Below the pieces are notes generated by a model. It searched no databases and was not told where the DNA came from. It worked only from the letters and a program-made list of their open reading frames with translations. A stretch of DNA of 64,000 nucleotides from Thuidium tamariscinum (Eukaryota; Streptophyta; Bryopsida; Hypnales; Thuidiaceae): NCBI GenBank assembly GCA_947034885.2, contig OX344749.2, forward strand, positions 1,242,501 to 1,306,500, given 5' to 3'. Within the stretch, counting starts at the first letter, position 1. Each line of letters begins with the position of its first letter. This document shows, one piece after another, positions 36,973 to 47,989 of the stretch. A program made the position numbers and the translations under genes.

Positions 36973-37040
36973 GGGGGGACGGACTCGACCCTGAGACCTG
37001 TCGGTCGGCGCTCCACTCGCCTACCGCTCACCGAGTCCTC
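36973..37040 (-). mobile_element. tRNA-derived SINE-like head (or tRNA-gene relic)
   Basis: Read on the minus strand, this GC-rich patch shows an A-box-like stretch (GGTAGGCGAGTGGAGCGCCG) and, about 25 bases on, a B-box-like GGGTCGAGTCCG, the spacing of a Pol III internal promoter. It does not fold into a convincing complete tRNA, so a tRNA-derived SINE head or tRNA pseudogene fits better. Element borders and a poly(A) or poly(T) tail are not evident. Confidence 0.45.
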
Positions 37041-37492
37041 GGTAACCCGGTAACCCGCGGTCCTTCACTTCCCAAGGTAGCTCCCGTGATAGCTCCCGTG
37101 ATCCCAGGTGACTGTAAATTTCCTACGCTCCATACTTACCAAGTACCGTGATGGCAACAAGCGGTTTTGGCAAGTCAAAAACTCCCTTAAGGTATTTTAG
37201 GGATTATGGATTGCGTCACATTGCAGTGAATGCTGTGAACGGTGAATGCGTATGTCCAAGTGGCAGTTTGGTAGTGGGTAGTAAGTTTGTGCATCATCTT
37301 TCATGTTAATCATCGCTTCGGTGCCTACGGTATCTAATTCTGTTGTTGATCATGATAAGGATTGATTCGATGTTTTTGAATGTTGTGAGTAGTCGGTAGC
37401 AAGTTCAGCTACATTCGTTTTCAACGGCCGTTCCTGTAGGTCTGAAACCCATTATTCAATCATATCATACTGAGTCATTTACTAACATTGTA
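37041..37492. other. Spacer before the TWINKLE-like copy
   Basis: Contains a short direct repeat (TAGCTCCCGTGAT twice, near 37078 and 37092) and otherwise nothing I can assign. No coding text upstream of 37493 resembles the TWINKLE N-terminus. Confidence 0.45.
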
Positions 37493-38788
37493 TTGTATGG
37501 GTTGGATCACATCAAGGGCAATCGAGAGATTGTGATCGTGGAGGGGGAGTTCGACAAGCTGGCCATGTACGAGTCAGGCATCATTAACTGTGTGAGTGTG
37601 CCTGATGGCGCACCTGCTAAAGTCTCCGGAGATCAGATTCCCCCTCCAAGCGAGGACAAGAAGTATGAGTATCTTTGGAACTGCAAAGACTATTTCAAAG
37701 ACGCAACACGAATCATATTGGCAAGTTCTGATTCTGATGAGCCTGGACAAGCACTAGCTGAGGAGCTTGCACGCAGACTTGGACGAGAGCGTTGTTGGCG
37801 CGTCACGTGGCCGGAAGATGAGACTGGGAAACAGTGCAAGGATGCTAACGAGGTCCTCACTTCTTTAGGACCCGAAGCTGCGAAGGACCTTATCAAGACT
37901 GCAGAGCTCTTCCCTATTCGAGGCCTTTTTGGCTTCCAACAGTTTTTTCGAGAAATTGGTGACTAATTCTATCTTCGCCTGGGTGATGAGCGAGGGGTGT
38001 GCGCGGCCTTGATGATATTTACAGGGTGGTGCCTGGTGAGCTCACTGTCGTTACAGGAGTCCCGAATTCTGGCAAGAGTGAGTGGATCGATGCACTCATC
38101 TGTAATTTGAACGGGAATAAGCAGTGGACGTTCGGTCTCTGCTCAATGGAAAACAAGGTGCGTGAGCATGCGAGGAAGCTGTTGGAGAAGCACATCCACC
38201 GCCCGTTTTTCGATGCGCCGTATGCAAGTTCTAATCCACGTATGAGTAAAGAAATCCTGGAGGAAGGAAAGAAAGGGCTACAAGCTAGATTCTTTTTTTC
38301 TTATCCGACATGAGGACGAGGAGCTTCCTTCAGTGGATTGGGTCCTGAATCTTGCTAAGGCCGCTGTGATGCGGTGCGGCATTCGTACGTGGGCTAGCTT
38401 GTGATTGACCCGTATAACGAGCTGGATCATCAGCGTCCTGGGAATCAAACTGAAACGGAGTATATATGTCAGTCAAATGCTGACGAAGATCAAGCGCTTT
38501 GCCCAGCACCATGACTGTCATGTCTGGTTTGTTGCACATCCGAGGCAATTGCAAGTTTGGAAAGGTGAAGCACCTGGTCTGTACGATATTAGCGGCAGCG
38601 CCCATTTCATCAACAAATGCGATAGCGGCATTGTTATCCACCGCAATCGAGATGAAAAAATGGAGCCTCTTGACCAAGTGAAAGTGCTCGTGAAGAAAGT
38701 TCGCAACAAGGCGGCTGGAACTATTGGTGTAGCCACCTTACGATACAACAGGGTCACTGGAGATTATGAGGATGTGAGGGAGGCTTAG
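37493..38788 (+). pseudogene. Truncated TWINKLE-like organellar primase-helicase pseudogene
   Basis: TWINKLE is the plant mitochondrial and plastid DNA primase-helicase. The text matches its C-terminal two-thirds: the Toprim part (IVIVEGEFDKLAMYESG, CVSVPDGAPAKVS, ALAEELARRLGRERCWRVTW), then the RecA-like helicase with VVPGELTVVTGVPNSGKSEW (Walker A), MENKVREHARKLLEKHI, IDPYNELDHQR (Walker B region), HDCHVWFVAHPRQLQ and YDISGSAHFINKCD. The N-terminal zinc-ribbon and start are absent. The copy is broken: TAA at 37964-37966, a frame change near 38010, another near 38310-38400 and another near 38468, and DGDGPG of Toprim is DSDEPG. No introns interrupt it, although the plant gene is multi-exon, which points to a retrocopy, but no poly(A) or target duplication was found. 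Confidence 0.88.
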
Positions 38789-39379
38789 GTGACAGGTCAA
38801 GCTCCGAAACTTCTCATCCTCGAATGTCCTGTAGCAGTCTTTCATTTACGGGGTGTCTGAGCCTGCCTGCGATTTCCCGATTTGTTACCTACCTGAGGAC
38901 AACGTGATTCTTCTTTCCTCATAGAACGAACCCCTTCGTAGAATTTGGAATTCAGTGCCCTGACGACCCCGTGAGACTCTAAAGAAGTTTTGGGTCAACC
39001 CATTAGAGAAAATATCGACTCTCCAGAGGGCCGTCTAACTTTGACAAGCCAATCTATATAAGGATTTCTCTGTCAGTTTGATTTCTGTGTAAAGTGCCCG
39101 ATTCTTGACCGGAGATGCGGTACAGCTTGTGTGAATATCTTCACTGCCACGCAAAATATGTCAGTTTTTACAGCTTTCGTCCAATGAAGTTGAAGAGCTC
39201 GTATTTCGAAGCTCTGATGTTTGGCTGCATTGTTGAGTGCATGACACTTGTCCGTCACAGCTATAGGGGAAAAATTCTGCTTCATACTAAATAAATGGAA
39301 TGAGGGTCCCTTTCGCCACTTCTTAGCTGCCCTCTAAAGAGTCAAGATTTTCTCTAATCCATCTGTGTTAAGTAATTCT
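38789..39379. other. Spacer after the TWINKLE-like copy
   Basis: Could include the 3' untranslated region carried along with the copied TWINKLE transcript. Nothing else is recognisable. Confidence 0.4.
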
Positions 39380-40470
39380 GGGTAAATGCAAGAAACACTT
39401 GTACTATTTGTTGCGTTTCGTCACACCCTAGTTTTTTATTTTTATTTTAGCCATAAATTTTGTGTTTTAGTTCCAAATGACTCAAAATTTATATGGGAGC
39501 TACCCATAGCTATTATGTATCTAAAATGAATTTTGAAGATTTTTCAAAAATAATTTATTATTTTTAAATAGCCCCGAAAATTTCTCACAATACTTGATTT
39601 AAAGGTTCTTAGCACCCCGTATCTCCAAAAAAACGAATTTTGATCTAAAATTTGGAGACGATGGTCTCTTAATAGACTTATAGCTACCTTCCAAAGGAAT
39701 TCTAAAAATATTTATTTTTATGTGTTATAGAAGTTCACAAAGAGAGCTTCATTCTTCATTTTTTTCCAAAGGTATATAACATTATTTTGGTGAGTTTTTT
39801 TGGTCAAATCTCATCACCAAAAAGGTTTTCCAAATTATTTATTTTTATGTATATCTTTAAGAAAAATCCTATTTTTTACAAATTAAAATGTCACAAGTTG
39901 TATTTTCTTCACTAGAATTCTTTGAGAATTCTATGTCCAAAGTTCCGGTGAAGAAAATACAACTTGTGACATTTTAATTTGTAAAAAATAGGATTATTAT
40001 TTTTAAAATATATAAATATACAAAACTTGAAAAAACTTTTTGGTGACAAGATTTGACCAAAAAACTCATCAAAATAATGTTTTATACCTTTGGAAAATCA
40101 TGCAGAATGAAGCTCTCTTTATGGACTTCTACAACACTTAAAAATAAGTATTTTTATAATTCCTTTGTATAGTAGTTACAAGTCTACTAAGAGACCATCC
40201 TCTTCAAATTTTAGTTCAAAATTAGTTTTTTTGGAGATAAATGGTGCTAAAAATCCCTAAATTGAGTATTGTTAGAAATTTTTGGGGCTGTTTAAAAATA
40301 ATAAATTATTTTTGGAAAATATCCAAAATTCATTATAGATACATAATAGCTATGAGTAGCTTTCATATAAATTTTGAATCATTTGGAGCTAAAACACAAA
40401 AGTTATGGCAAAAAAAAAAGTAAAAAACTAGGGTGTGACAAAAGGCTTTAAGTGTTTCTTGCATTCACCC
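39380..40470. mobile_element. Foldback element of about 1.09 kb, arms of about 540 bp
   Basis: The left arm begins GGGTAAATGCAAGAAACACT and the right arm ends with its complement (AGTGTTTCTTGCATTCACCC). The arms match inwards through TCACACCCTAGTTTTTTA, the region near 39600/40240, and a nearly perfect core around GAATTCTTTGAGAATTC at 39915-39931. TTCT occurs directly outside both ends and may be a 4-bp target duplication. No coding frame. Transcription through it would give a very long hairpin RNA. Confidence 0.85.
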
Positions 40471-40739
40471 TTCTTCATTATTTTTATAGAAGCCAAGTGA
40501 GTGAAGCTGTAATAAACGAGAGAAATTTAGAATCTATTTGTCCGATTTACTTTGGATTTTGTTCCTGTGACGCACATGTTCTCTTTATTTTTTTTCGGAG
40601 CAGTAACGGGTGCAAACTGAGTTGCATTGGTTTTCATGTCTCCTATTCGTGCAGTTGGTTGTTTGACATACGGAGAGGGAGTTGCATGAGCAAAAGTGAT
40701 TTGTTGTTGAGGAGTATCCTAAATTTTCGAATCTCCTCC

Positions 40740-40990
40740 TCATTGAAACAATTGATTATTGCAATTCACTACTTGACTTGTTGCTTCATTTAGTATCTGT
40801 GGGTCTTTGACATCTTCTCTTAGGCCTTGTTCAAATTGGTTCGTAAGTGTTTTTTCATCCCAATTGATATCACAAGCCAATTGCCAAAATTTAAGGCACA
40901 TCTTGATGATGAAGGCAAGCCATGGTGAAGGGATCAAATTTTAGTTTTTGCCCAATAGATCTTATCATGGTCTTTAGAGAAGCCTCTACA
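40740..40990 (-). mobile_element. Gag-like fossil of a Ty3/gypsy-type LTR retrotransposon
   Basis: A short minus-strand stretch has the look of the alpha-helical gag region of plant Ty3/gypsy elements (Phe-Trp near the start, a GLRE turn, an acidic Leu/Asn-rich end). No LTRs, protease or polymerase are visible nearby. It is an old, broken remnant; assignment is tentative. Confidence 0.35.
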
Positions 40991-41367
40991 AATGTTGTGA
41001 AGAATAATTTGAAATTGCCTAAGGTCAATGTTCTCATGTAGTGGAGTAAAGCGAGATGAAGTTTGCGCTGTAAGCAAAGTTTCAATTAGATCCACTTGAA
41101 ATTCGTTTGTTCAATAATGTAGAGGTGGAAGGGAGGTACTCAATTGGATTCAATTGGCACTCTCCATAACTTGTAGCATCAAAGTTTCTAGAAGGCTAAA
41201 CTTTGGTTCATTGAATTTGAAATATCTATAAGTTGAGCAAATGGATTCTCTCCTAGAATTATAAACATCGTTGAATCTCTAAATGAAAAACATCACGGGG
41301 TGGTACTTGGTGTAAATTGAGAAGTTCTAGTAGCCTATAATTGTTGTTGAATTTAGTTACAAAATGT

Positions 41368-41563
41368 CACTAAAAGAAACTTGTGTTTTAGATGACGGAT
41401 TTTAGGTGACATCCAATGTAGCAATGTGTGTTTTTATGTTTGGACTAATGTCCGCCATAACATCTTGATGTTATGGCGGACATTAGTCCAAACATAAAAA
41501 CACACATTGCTACATTGGATGTCACCTAAAATCCGTCATCTAAAACACAAGTTTCTTATAGTG
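41368..41563. mobile_element. Perfectly palindromic CACTA-type MITE, 196 bp
   Basis: Ends are CACTAAAAGAAACTTG and, reverse complemented, CACTATAAGAAACTTG. The two halves are almost exact reverse complements over about 95 bases each, meeting at CATCTTGATG. TGT at 41365-41367 and 41564-41566 is a 3-bp target duplication as expected for CACTA elements. Non-coding. Its inner sequence does not resemble the big CACTA at 19248, so it belongs to another family. Near-perfect arms imply recent origin and a strong RNA hairpin if transcribed. Confidence 0.9.
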
Positions 41564-41566
41564 TGT

Positions 41567-43263
41567 TCAATAAGATTGTTCTTCATTGATATGACTCCAA
41601 TGGCTTTTAGAACAACATCTAACTTTGATTCAAGTGAATTGACCATACTAGCTAGTATTCACACTTTTTGACATCTTGAATTCACTTTGAAGGGAAGCTA
41701 AAAGTTTTTTTTATAGAAATAAACTCAATTTGAAGGTGGGCAATCAACAACCTTTAAAACACTAAAATTCATTCTAAAAAGAGGTATAATCCATTCTCAA
41801 TAAAATAAAATAAAAGGCTTTTAATGTAAAACCTCTAAAATGTGCTTTTGAGAAGGGAGGTAATCCACTCTAAATCAAGAAAGATCAAGTTCTACTACTA
41901 TTAGTGGTAGTCGTGACAAATGATCAAGGGTACATAAACCAAAGAATAAGAATTATAATATTATAAAAAATAATATCTCTCTCACAAAAGTACATTGCAC
42001 TAGATTGATAGCTAGATAAGATATAAGACAAGACAACATTGAAACATTGTTCCAAAAATGGTATTGGCAAGATTGAAGAGCCTTTTGTCTTGATTTCAAC
42101 TTATACTAGAGGTTGGTCCTTGAAATAACTTTTGAAAGACTTTGAAAGAGAATACAAGAATCTAGAGGACTATTAAGGTATCTAGGAGGTCTTAAATGTC
42201 CATCATAGGTATGAAAAATGTAGATGGTGATTTTCTCCTTCTTTGTACTAGTTTTTTTAAAATGGTATACATTATATTTAATTATAATGTTGATTACAAC
42301 CTTTGTTATACAACATGTGATGGAATTATCTAAGTGACTTTCATGAAAAAATTTGATGCAGAATAATTAAGTTGTAATTTTTGGAGGGATTGGTACTGCA
42401 CAAAAGCATTGCCTCAATTAAATTTCCCCTTCAAAGATGTATTCAAAATCCTATTAGGTGATTTAGGCTTCAAGGAAAAGTGGACAATCCAAATAGATAA
42501 GATGAAGACAAAATTTTAAACTTCATCAAGTCTAATTTCTATTTTAAGCTAAAACTTTCAAAATTCCCATTGCAATTTGAGCTTTGGAGAATGATATAGT
42601 AGCTTGACTTCAACTATGGTTTACAATATAATCTTTCAATTACATACATTTGAAAATTATTAAAAAAAAATAATATCAAAAACCATAAATTATTCAAAAT
42701 ATCTACTCGCATGTAAAAACCATCAAGATTTTGTTAAGTCTAAATTTAACAAGATAGTGTTGAATTTGATCTAATCATCATCACCAAGGTTATATTGAAT
42801 GTAAAAATACATGATATTTGCTTTAACACTTTCAAAATATTTTCCATTGTTATTCAAAAATTTTCAAGATAGTTAAATTCTTTTTCATATTTAATAATTC
42901 ACTTAAACCACTTTCTATAAATTAAAAAAAAAAACAATTGAATAAGAAATCAACAAAACAAATTTCATTCATAGATAGCACATAGTTTGGTGTAATGTTT
43001 TTTGGAAGATCAATTCAAGTTGATTTTAGAAAGTGTTCAATGCATTTTAATCAAGCTATGTTTTAATTAAAAGAAGTATTATAGCCAAGTTGCTAAACCT
43101 AATTTTTTTTCATTTTGCCACACTTGGAATATGTATCCAAAGTGTGTTTATCAATTCTACCCTTCCTTGTTGATGATAAAAAAAAACTTGAGTTTGTCCT
43201 TAATGGAAGTTTCATTAGCAATTTCAAATTTCGGTGTGTTTTTAGAAGTTGTAGTCAAGTCCA
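41567..43263. other. AT-rich spacer, no gene seen
   Basis: No open frame of note and no repeat structure that I can pair by eye. Confidence 0.5.
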
Positions 43264-43497
43264 ACGATGCTAGTATGTGAACATAAACATGTGAGTATGT
43301 GAGCTTCTAATATGTATACAAGTAGATATATTACCACCTTTGAAGGTGTTTATAGTAAAAATACCTATAATATATATAGGTACATGTAGTATAAATATAC
43401 TCTTATCATAAAAGGTTTCTATAGTATAAGCACCTATACTATAGGTGCATCACCTTTGAGGCTCATAAGCTCACACTACTATGCTCACATACTAGCA
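43264..43497. mobile_element. MITE family X, copy 2
   Basis: Ends are GATGCTAGTATGTGAAC and GCTCACATACTAGCAACC; inside are the same ACTATAGGT / CACCTATA inverted stretches as in copy 1 at 34423-34668. About 234 bp, non-coding. Confidence 0.65.
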
Positions 43498-44910
43498 ACC
43501 GTGTAGCCAAGTCAATAATTTTAGCAATTTGCATTGTAAGCCATGAACCAATTGTTGAACCTCAATAATTTTGTCTTTGCCTTTATTGACCTCTAATCTT
43601 GTGTCAAACATATGATCTTCAAAATTGAAAGGTTGTCCTTGTTTTAATAGTTTCTTCTATGTTGGCTACAACTTTATCCAATTGAGTAGCCAATTTGTCT
43701 TTTGCCCATGATAACCACATAGATACCTCTTGCCAAATATTTGAAATGGTGTTTGACATTCATTTTGCCATTGTTGTAGAACCAAAGTTGCCCAAATAAT
43801 CACATTCAAGTCATTACTTATAACACAACATGCAATAAGCTTCAAAATGTATGAAACTCCATTCTAAGTAGTTCCTTTGCAAATCTTTGTAGAAGGGTTA
43901 AAAAAATTCAACAAAGAAAAATAAAGATTTATAGAAACATATTGCTAAACGGTATTTCAAAGAAGGAAGGTATATGTACTCCATATATAAAATTAAATGG
44001 TATAAAAAAATTGGAAATTTTATTTATTTTTAATTATTTCAACTAATTAAAAATTAATGAACAACTCCAAACTTTGGTTGGGGCACATTGTTTAGAATAC
44101 ACAGTAAAGGTTGTCCATCTTGGTAAAAGAAAAAAGAAATCTACTAATACAATCCATTATAGAAATATTTCCTTACCAAGTTGGAAGCTATTAGACATTT
44201 TTGCTACCACACATTTCTACAATCAAGCTTGCAATGCAAAATAGAATAGAATACGAATATGAATTTAACTTGATAGATAGGTAATTAAGAAAAAAATCAT
44301 TTGAGTCTTCTTTAATTTTAATGATTGAATTCAAGTTGCCATATGGAATGACTTTTCTCAATAAATGTTGTCTAATGTTCATATGAGGTTAACTCCATCC
44401 ATTGATTAGTTTTTTCTCCTTCATAGTCTCCAATGAGTTAACTTGAAATTGTACCTTTTGGTATCTTCTAAAAATTGTTAAAAGGCAAATAGGCTAGGTC
44501 CTAAAAGGAGTTTGTCTTTTGATGAAGCAATTAGCAAAATTGAATATAGTGTACAAGACAAATAGTGGAAAAAAATAGAACTTCAACAAAACCTTCTAAA
44601 TTTGACTTTTCATTAAGCAAAAAAGATGTTGTTGCACAATGAGAGGATTGCCAACCACCAATGCAAACGACATTCATTTTATTCTTAATTCTCCTTGTTT
44701 AACTACCCATTGTGTGTATGTGCAAAATGGGCAATATTGCTAAAGATTTTGGATGGCCTATAAACTTCATAGCTATTGTCGTAGCAACTCACAAAATGTT
44801 CCTGTGGAACCTAACCCTCAAAGTCTTTTAGATTCTTTTATAATTATGAGAGTTGTGAAGCTTTCAATCATCAAGAATCTTTGCTTTGAGAACATTTAAA
44901 AATTATTGTA
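43498..44910. other. AT-rich spacer, no gene seen
   Basis: No recognisable coding sequence or paired repeats. Confidence 0.5.
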
Positions 44911-46315
44911 CAGTGGGGTACCAATCAAAATGTCGTTTTCGAATTCGCAGTGAAAAAAATTTCAATGCTGCCAACTTTGAAAGCCTTCCAAGAGCTCAAA
45001 ATTGGTATTTTACCACGAAATTCTTACCACAAAATCATCTTTAAGTTAATTATATGTGAGCCAAATTTCAAGGCCAAAAAACTCACTAAATAAAAGTTAT
45101 TCAAAATCTACCAACATGGATAGTGGTGAGAAACATTTCACTACTTTCAACTAGTTGACACCTTCCTAAGGATTGAGTTTTTAGTCTTTTGCCATGAAAT
45201 ATTTGTCATGAAACAATCTCTATGTTTTTAACACGTATAACAAATTTCAAGGTCAAAAAGAATTTGTTTAAGAAGATATTGGAAATCTCCCAACAAGTGT
45301 AGTTTTGAGAAAATTTTCACAATTGCCAACTTTGACATCCTGACTCCCAAGGGCTGAAAAATTGGTTTCTTACCATGAATTTTTTTTTGTGAAGTCATCT
45401 CTATGTTGGTAATATGTGCTCTAAATTTCAAATTCAAATGAATTACCAAAAAAAGGATACACAAAATCTCTCAACATGTATAGTTGTGAGGAGGAGTTTT
45501 TGAGCCCTTAGTATAGTGTTATTTTGTGGAGCAAAGTTTGACACGAATGTAAAAACTCAACCTCACAACTATACATGTTGAGAGATTTTGAATCTTTTTT
45601 TTTGGGTGAGTGTTTTGAACTTGAAATTTGGAAAATACATTATCAATATAAAGCTGATCTTATTCCAAAAAATTCATGTTAAATAGACAAATTTCCACCC
45701 CGTGGGAGGGTGTCAAAGTCGGCAATAGTGAAAATTATCTCACAACTACACATGTTGAGAGATTTTGTATATCTTCTTTTTCGTAATTCATTTGAATTTG
45801 AAATTTAGAGCACATATTACCAACATAGAGATGACTTCACAAAAAAAATTCATGGTAAGAAACCAATTTTTCAGCCCTTGGAAGGGTGTCAACGTTGGCA
45901 ATTGTGAAAATTTTCTCAAAACTACACTTGTTGGGAGATTTCCAATATCTTCTTAAAACAAATTCTTTTTTACCTTGAAATTTGTTATACGTGTTAAAAA
46001 CATAGAGATTGTTTCATGACAAATATTTCATGGCAAAAGAATAAAAACTCAATTCTTAGGAAGGTGTCAACTAGTTGAAAGTAGTGAAACGTTTCTCACC
46101 ACTATCCATGGTAGATTTTGAATAACTTTTATTCTGTGAATCTTTTGGACTTGAAATCTGATGCACATATAATTAACTTAAAGATAATGTTGTGGTAAAA
46201 ATTTCGTGGTAAAATACCAACTTTTGAACTCTCGGGAGGCGTTCAAAGTTGGCAGTATTGAAATTTTTCTCACTGTGAATTCGAAAACGACATTTTGATT
46301 GGTACCCCACTGTAC
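44911..46315. repeat. Large inverted repeat (1.4 kb) built of diverged tandem units of about 165-178 bp
   Basis: The outer ends are TACAGTGGGGTACCAATCAA on the left and its complement on the right. Arms converge on a short spacer near 45490-45560. Within each arm a unit containing ACACATGTTGAGAGATTTTG and GGGTGTCAAAGTTGGCAATA-like text recurs roughly every 165-178 bases (right arm at about 45708, 45882, 46060, 46236; left arm reversed). The same unit makes up the repeat that hosts the CACTA element (19080-19247 and 34003-34418). Non-coding; a foldback transposon family is the likeliest nature. Confidence 0.85.
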
Positions 46316-47989
46316 ATGTCAAATCATGTATTTTTAGTTACTAAGCATAAATGACTATTCATATTTAGAATCACCTCATTTTTTAAGACCCAAGCTAGTA
46401 ACCTCCAAGTGTTTTATTTTCTCAAGTAAGGTAGTGATTCGGTTTGATTAGAAAATGCAAGGGTTACATTTGTGATGGCTTTTGACTTGGAGTTGGTTTA
46501 GAGCAATTTGTTGATAGAATCTATTTGTTAAGTGCTAAAGAAGTGAAGAGTTCAATTAGGCTTCTTATATATTTAATTATGCCCTCGTGACTTTACACTT
46601 AAAAAATATGTAGTATTATTGAGGATGTTTTTTAATTGCCACGACTAGAAAATAAGGCTTTGTTTCATGCCATTCCAACAACTATTACAAAATTCTTTAG
46701 GATTCTTTTGATATCCATTTCAATATCAACTTCCAAATAGTTTTTATTTGAAAAATTGAATAATATCTCTATTCCATTGGACATATTGATTTTTCTTCAC
46801 AAACATTTGTTTCATTATCTCTTGATTACTCTTTTCAAGTGGTAATGTGTTTCAAGGGAGATGTCTTCTAAGAATAGATTAGAAGCTAAATATTTGTAAT
46901 TCTCTCACAAATTATTTCTATTAAGTTCAAAGTATTATATTTTTCTTTGGGATTTATATTTGTATACAAAACCCTATTGCCAAAGTCTCTACAACATGAA
47001 CAAACTTAGATACTCTTACATATGCCCTACATTTATCTATATAAATTTTTTTTTAAATATCATCACTTTGGCCCATATTTTCAACATTGTTAGATTTGAA
47101 CCTTTAGTCAACGTCTCTAGTAGCATAGACATTATTGAATTAAATAGCAATAGAAATGATTTTATCTTTATGTAGTTCATGAAAGCATTTGACATTCAAA
47201 ACATGAAACTTAAAAAACTATCATTCCACTTTTTCAATTATGGGCATAACCAAAAAATATAATTATAGATGAAACAACACGCTGTGAACATTACAAAAGA
47301 TCTCATATAATATGAAAAGCAATGCAAAGTTTGCCACAATTTTCTTTGCCTAACTTTCATTTCATATTTTTGGCCTTAGATTCAATCGTAGCTTTACAAT
47401 ATGGCTTCAATTTATGGCTTTAGACAATGAGACATGTCTATTTACACCTTGTACACCCAATATCTATCAATACAGAAATGCGTATAAGATTAAAAATATA
47501 AAATATTGACTACACTAGTTCCAATCTAAAAGTCACCACTAGAATTTCAAAAAAATGGATATTTTTGTATTTGAATTTTTGGAAAATTCAAAACATTCAA
47601 AAAATAAATGAAAGTTATCCATTTTTGCCAATATAAAGGATCTTCTAATCAACTTATTACATATTGAGGGAAAAAGTTATATGATCCATATAGTGATATT
47701 TGATAGAAAGAATTAAAAAAATATTTTGAACACATGTACAATATGGAAATTATGCTATTTTTAAAAACTAATTCATTTCATTCTTGTTATCTAATTTCAA
47801 TGATGTCTTATAGTCTACATAGGCATGATGAGGGCCATTCAATGATGAGTACAAACAATGAGCCTAGGTGTTCTTGTCCAAAATTTATTGGATGAAGAAA
47901 ACAAATCAATCAAGCTTACAATGCCCATTTCCATTAACCCCTCATTGCGTAGAGTCCAAATATCACTAACAACATCCTTGCTTTTCAAG
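46316..47989. other. AT-rich spacer, no gene seen
   Basis: Only short chance frames. No repeat assigned. Confidence 0.5.

Noticed and set aside
36973-37040. A functional tRNA gene
   Set aside because: A-box and B-box resemblances exist but I could not form a complete cloverleaf with acceptor stem; kept only as SINE-like.
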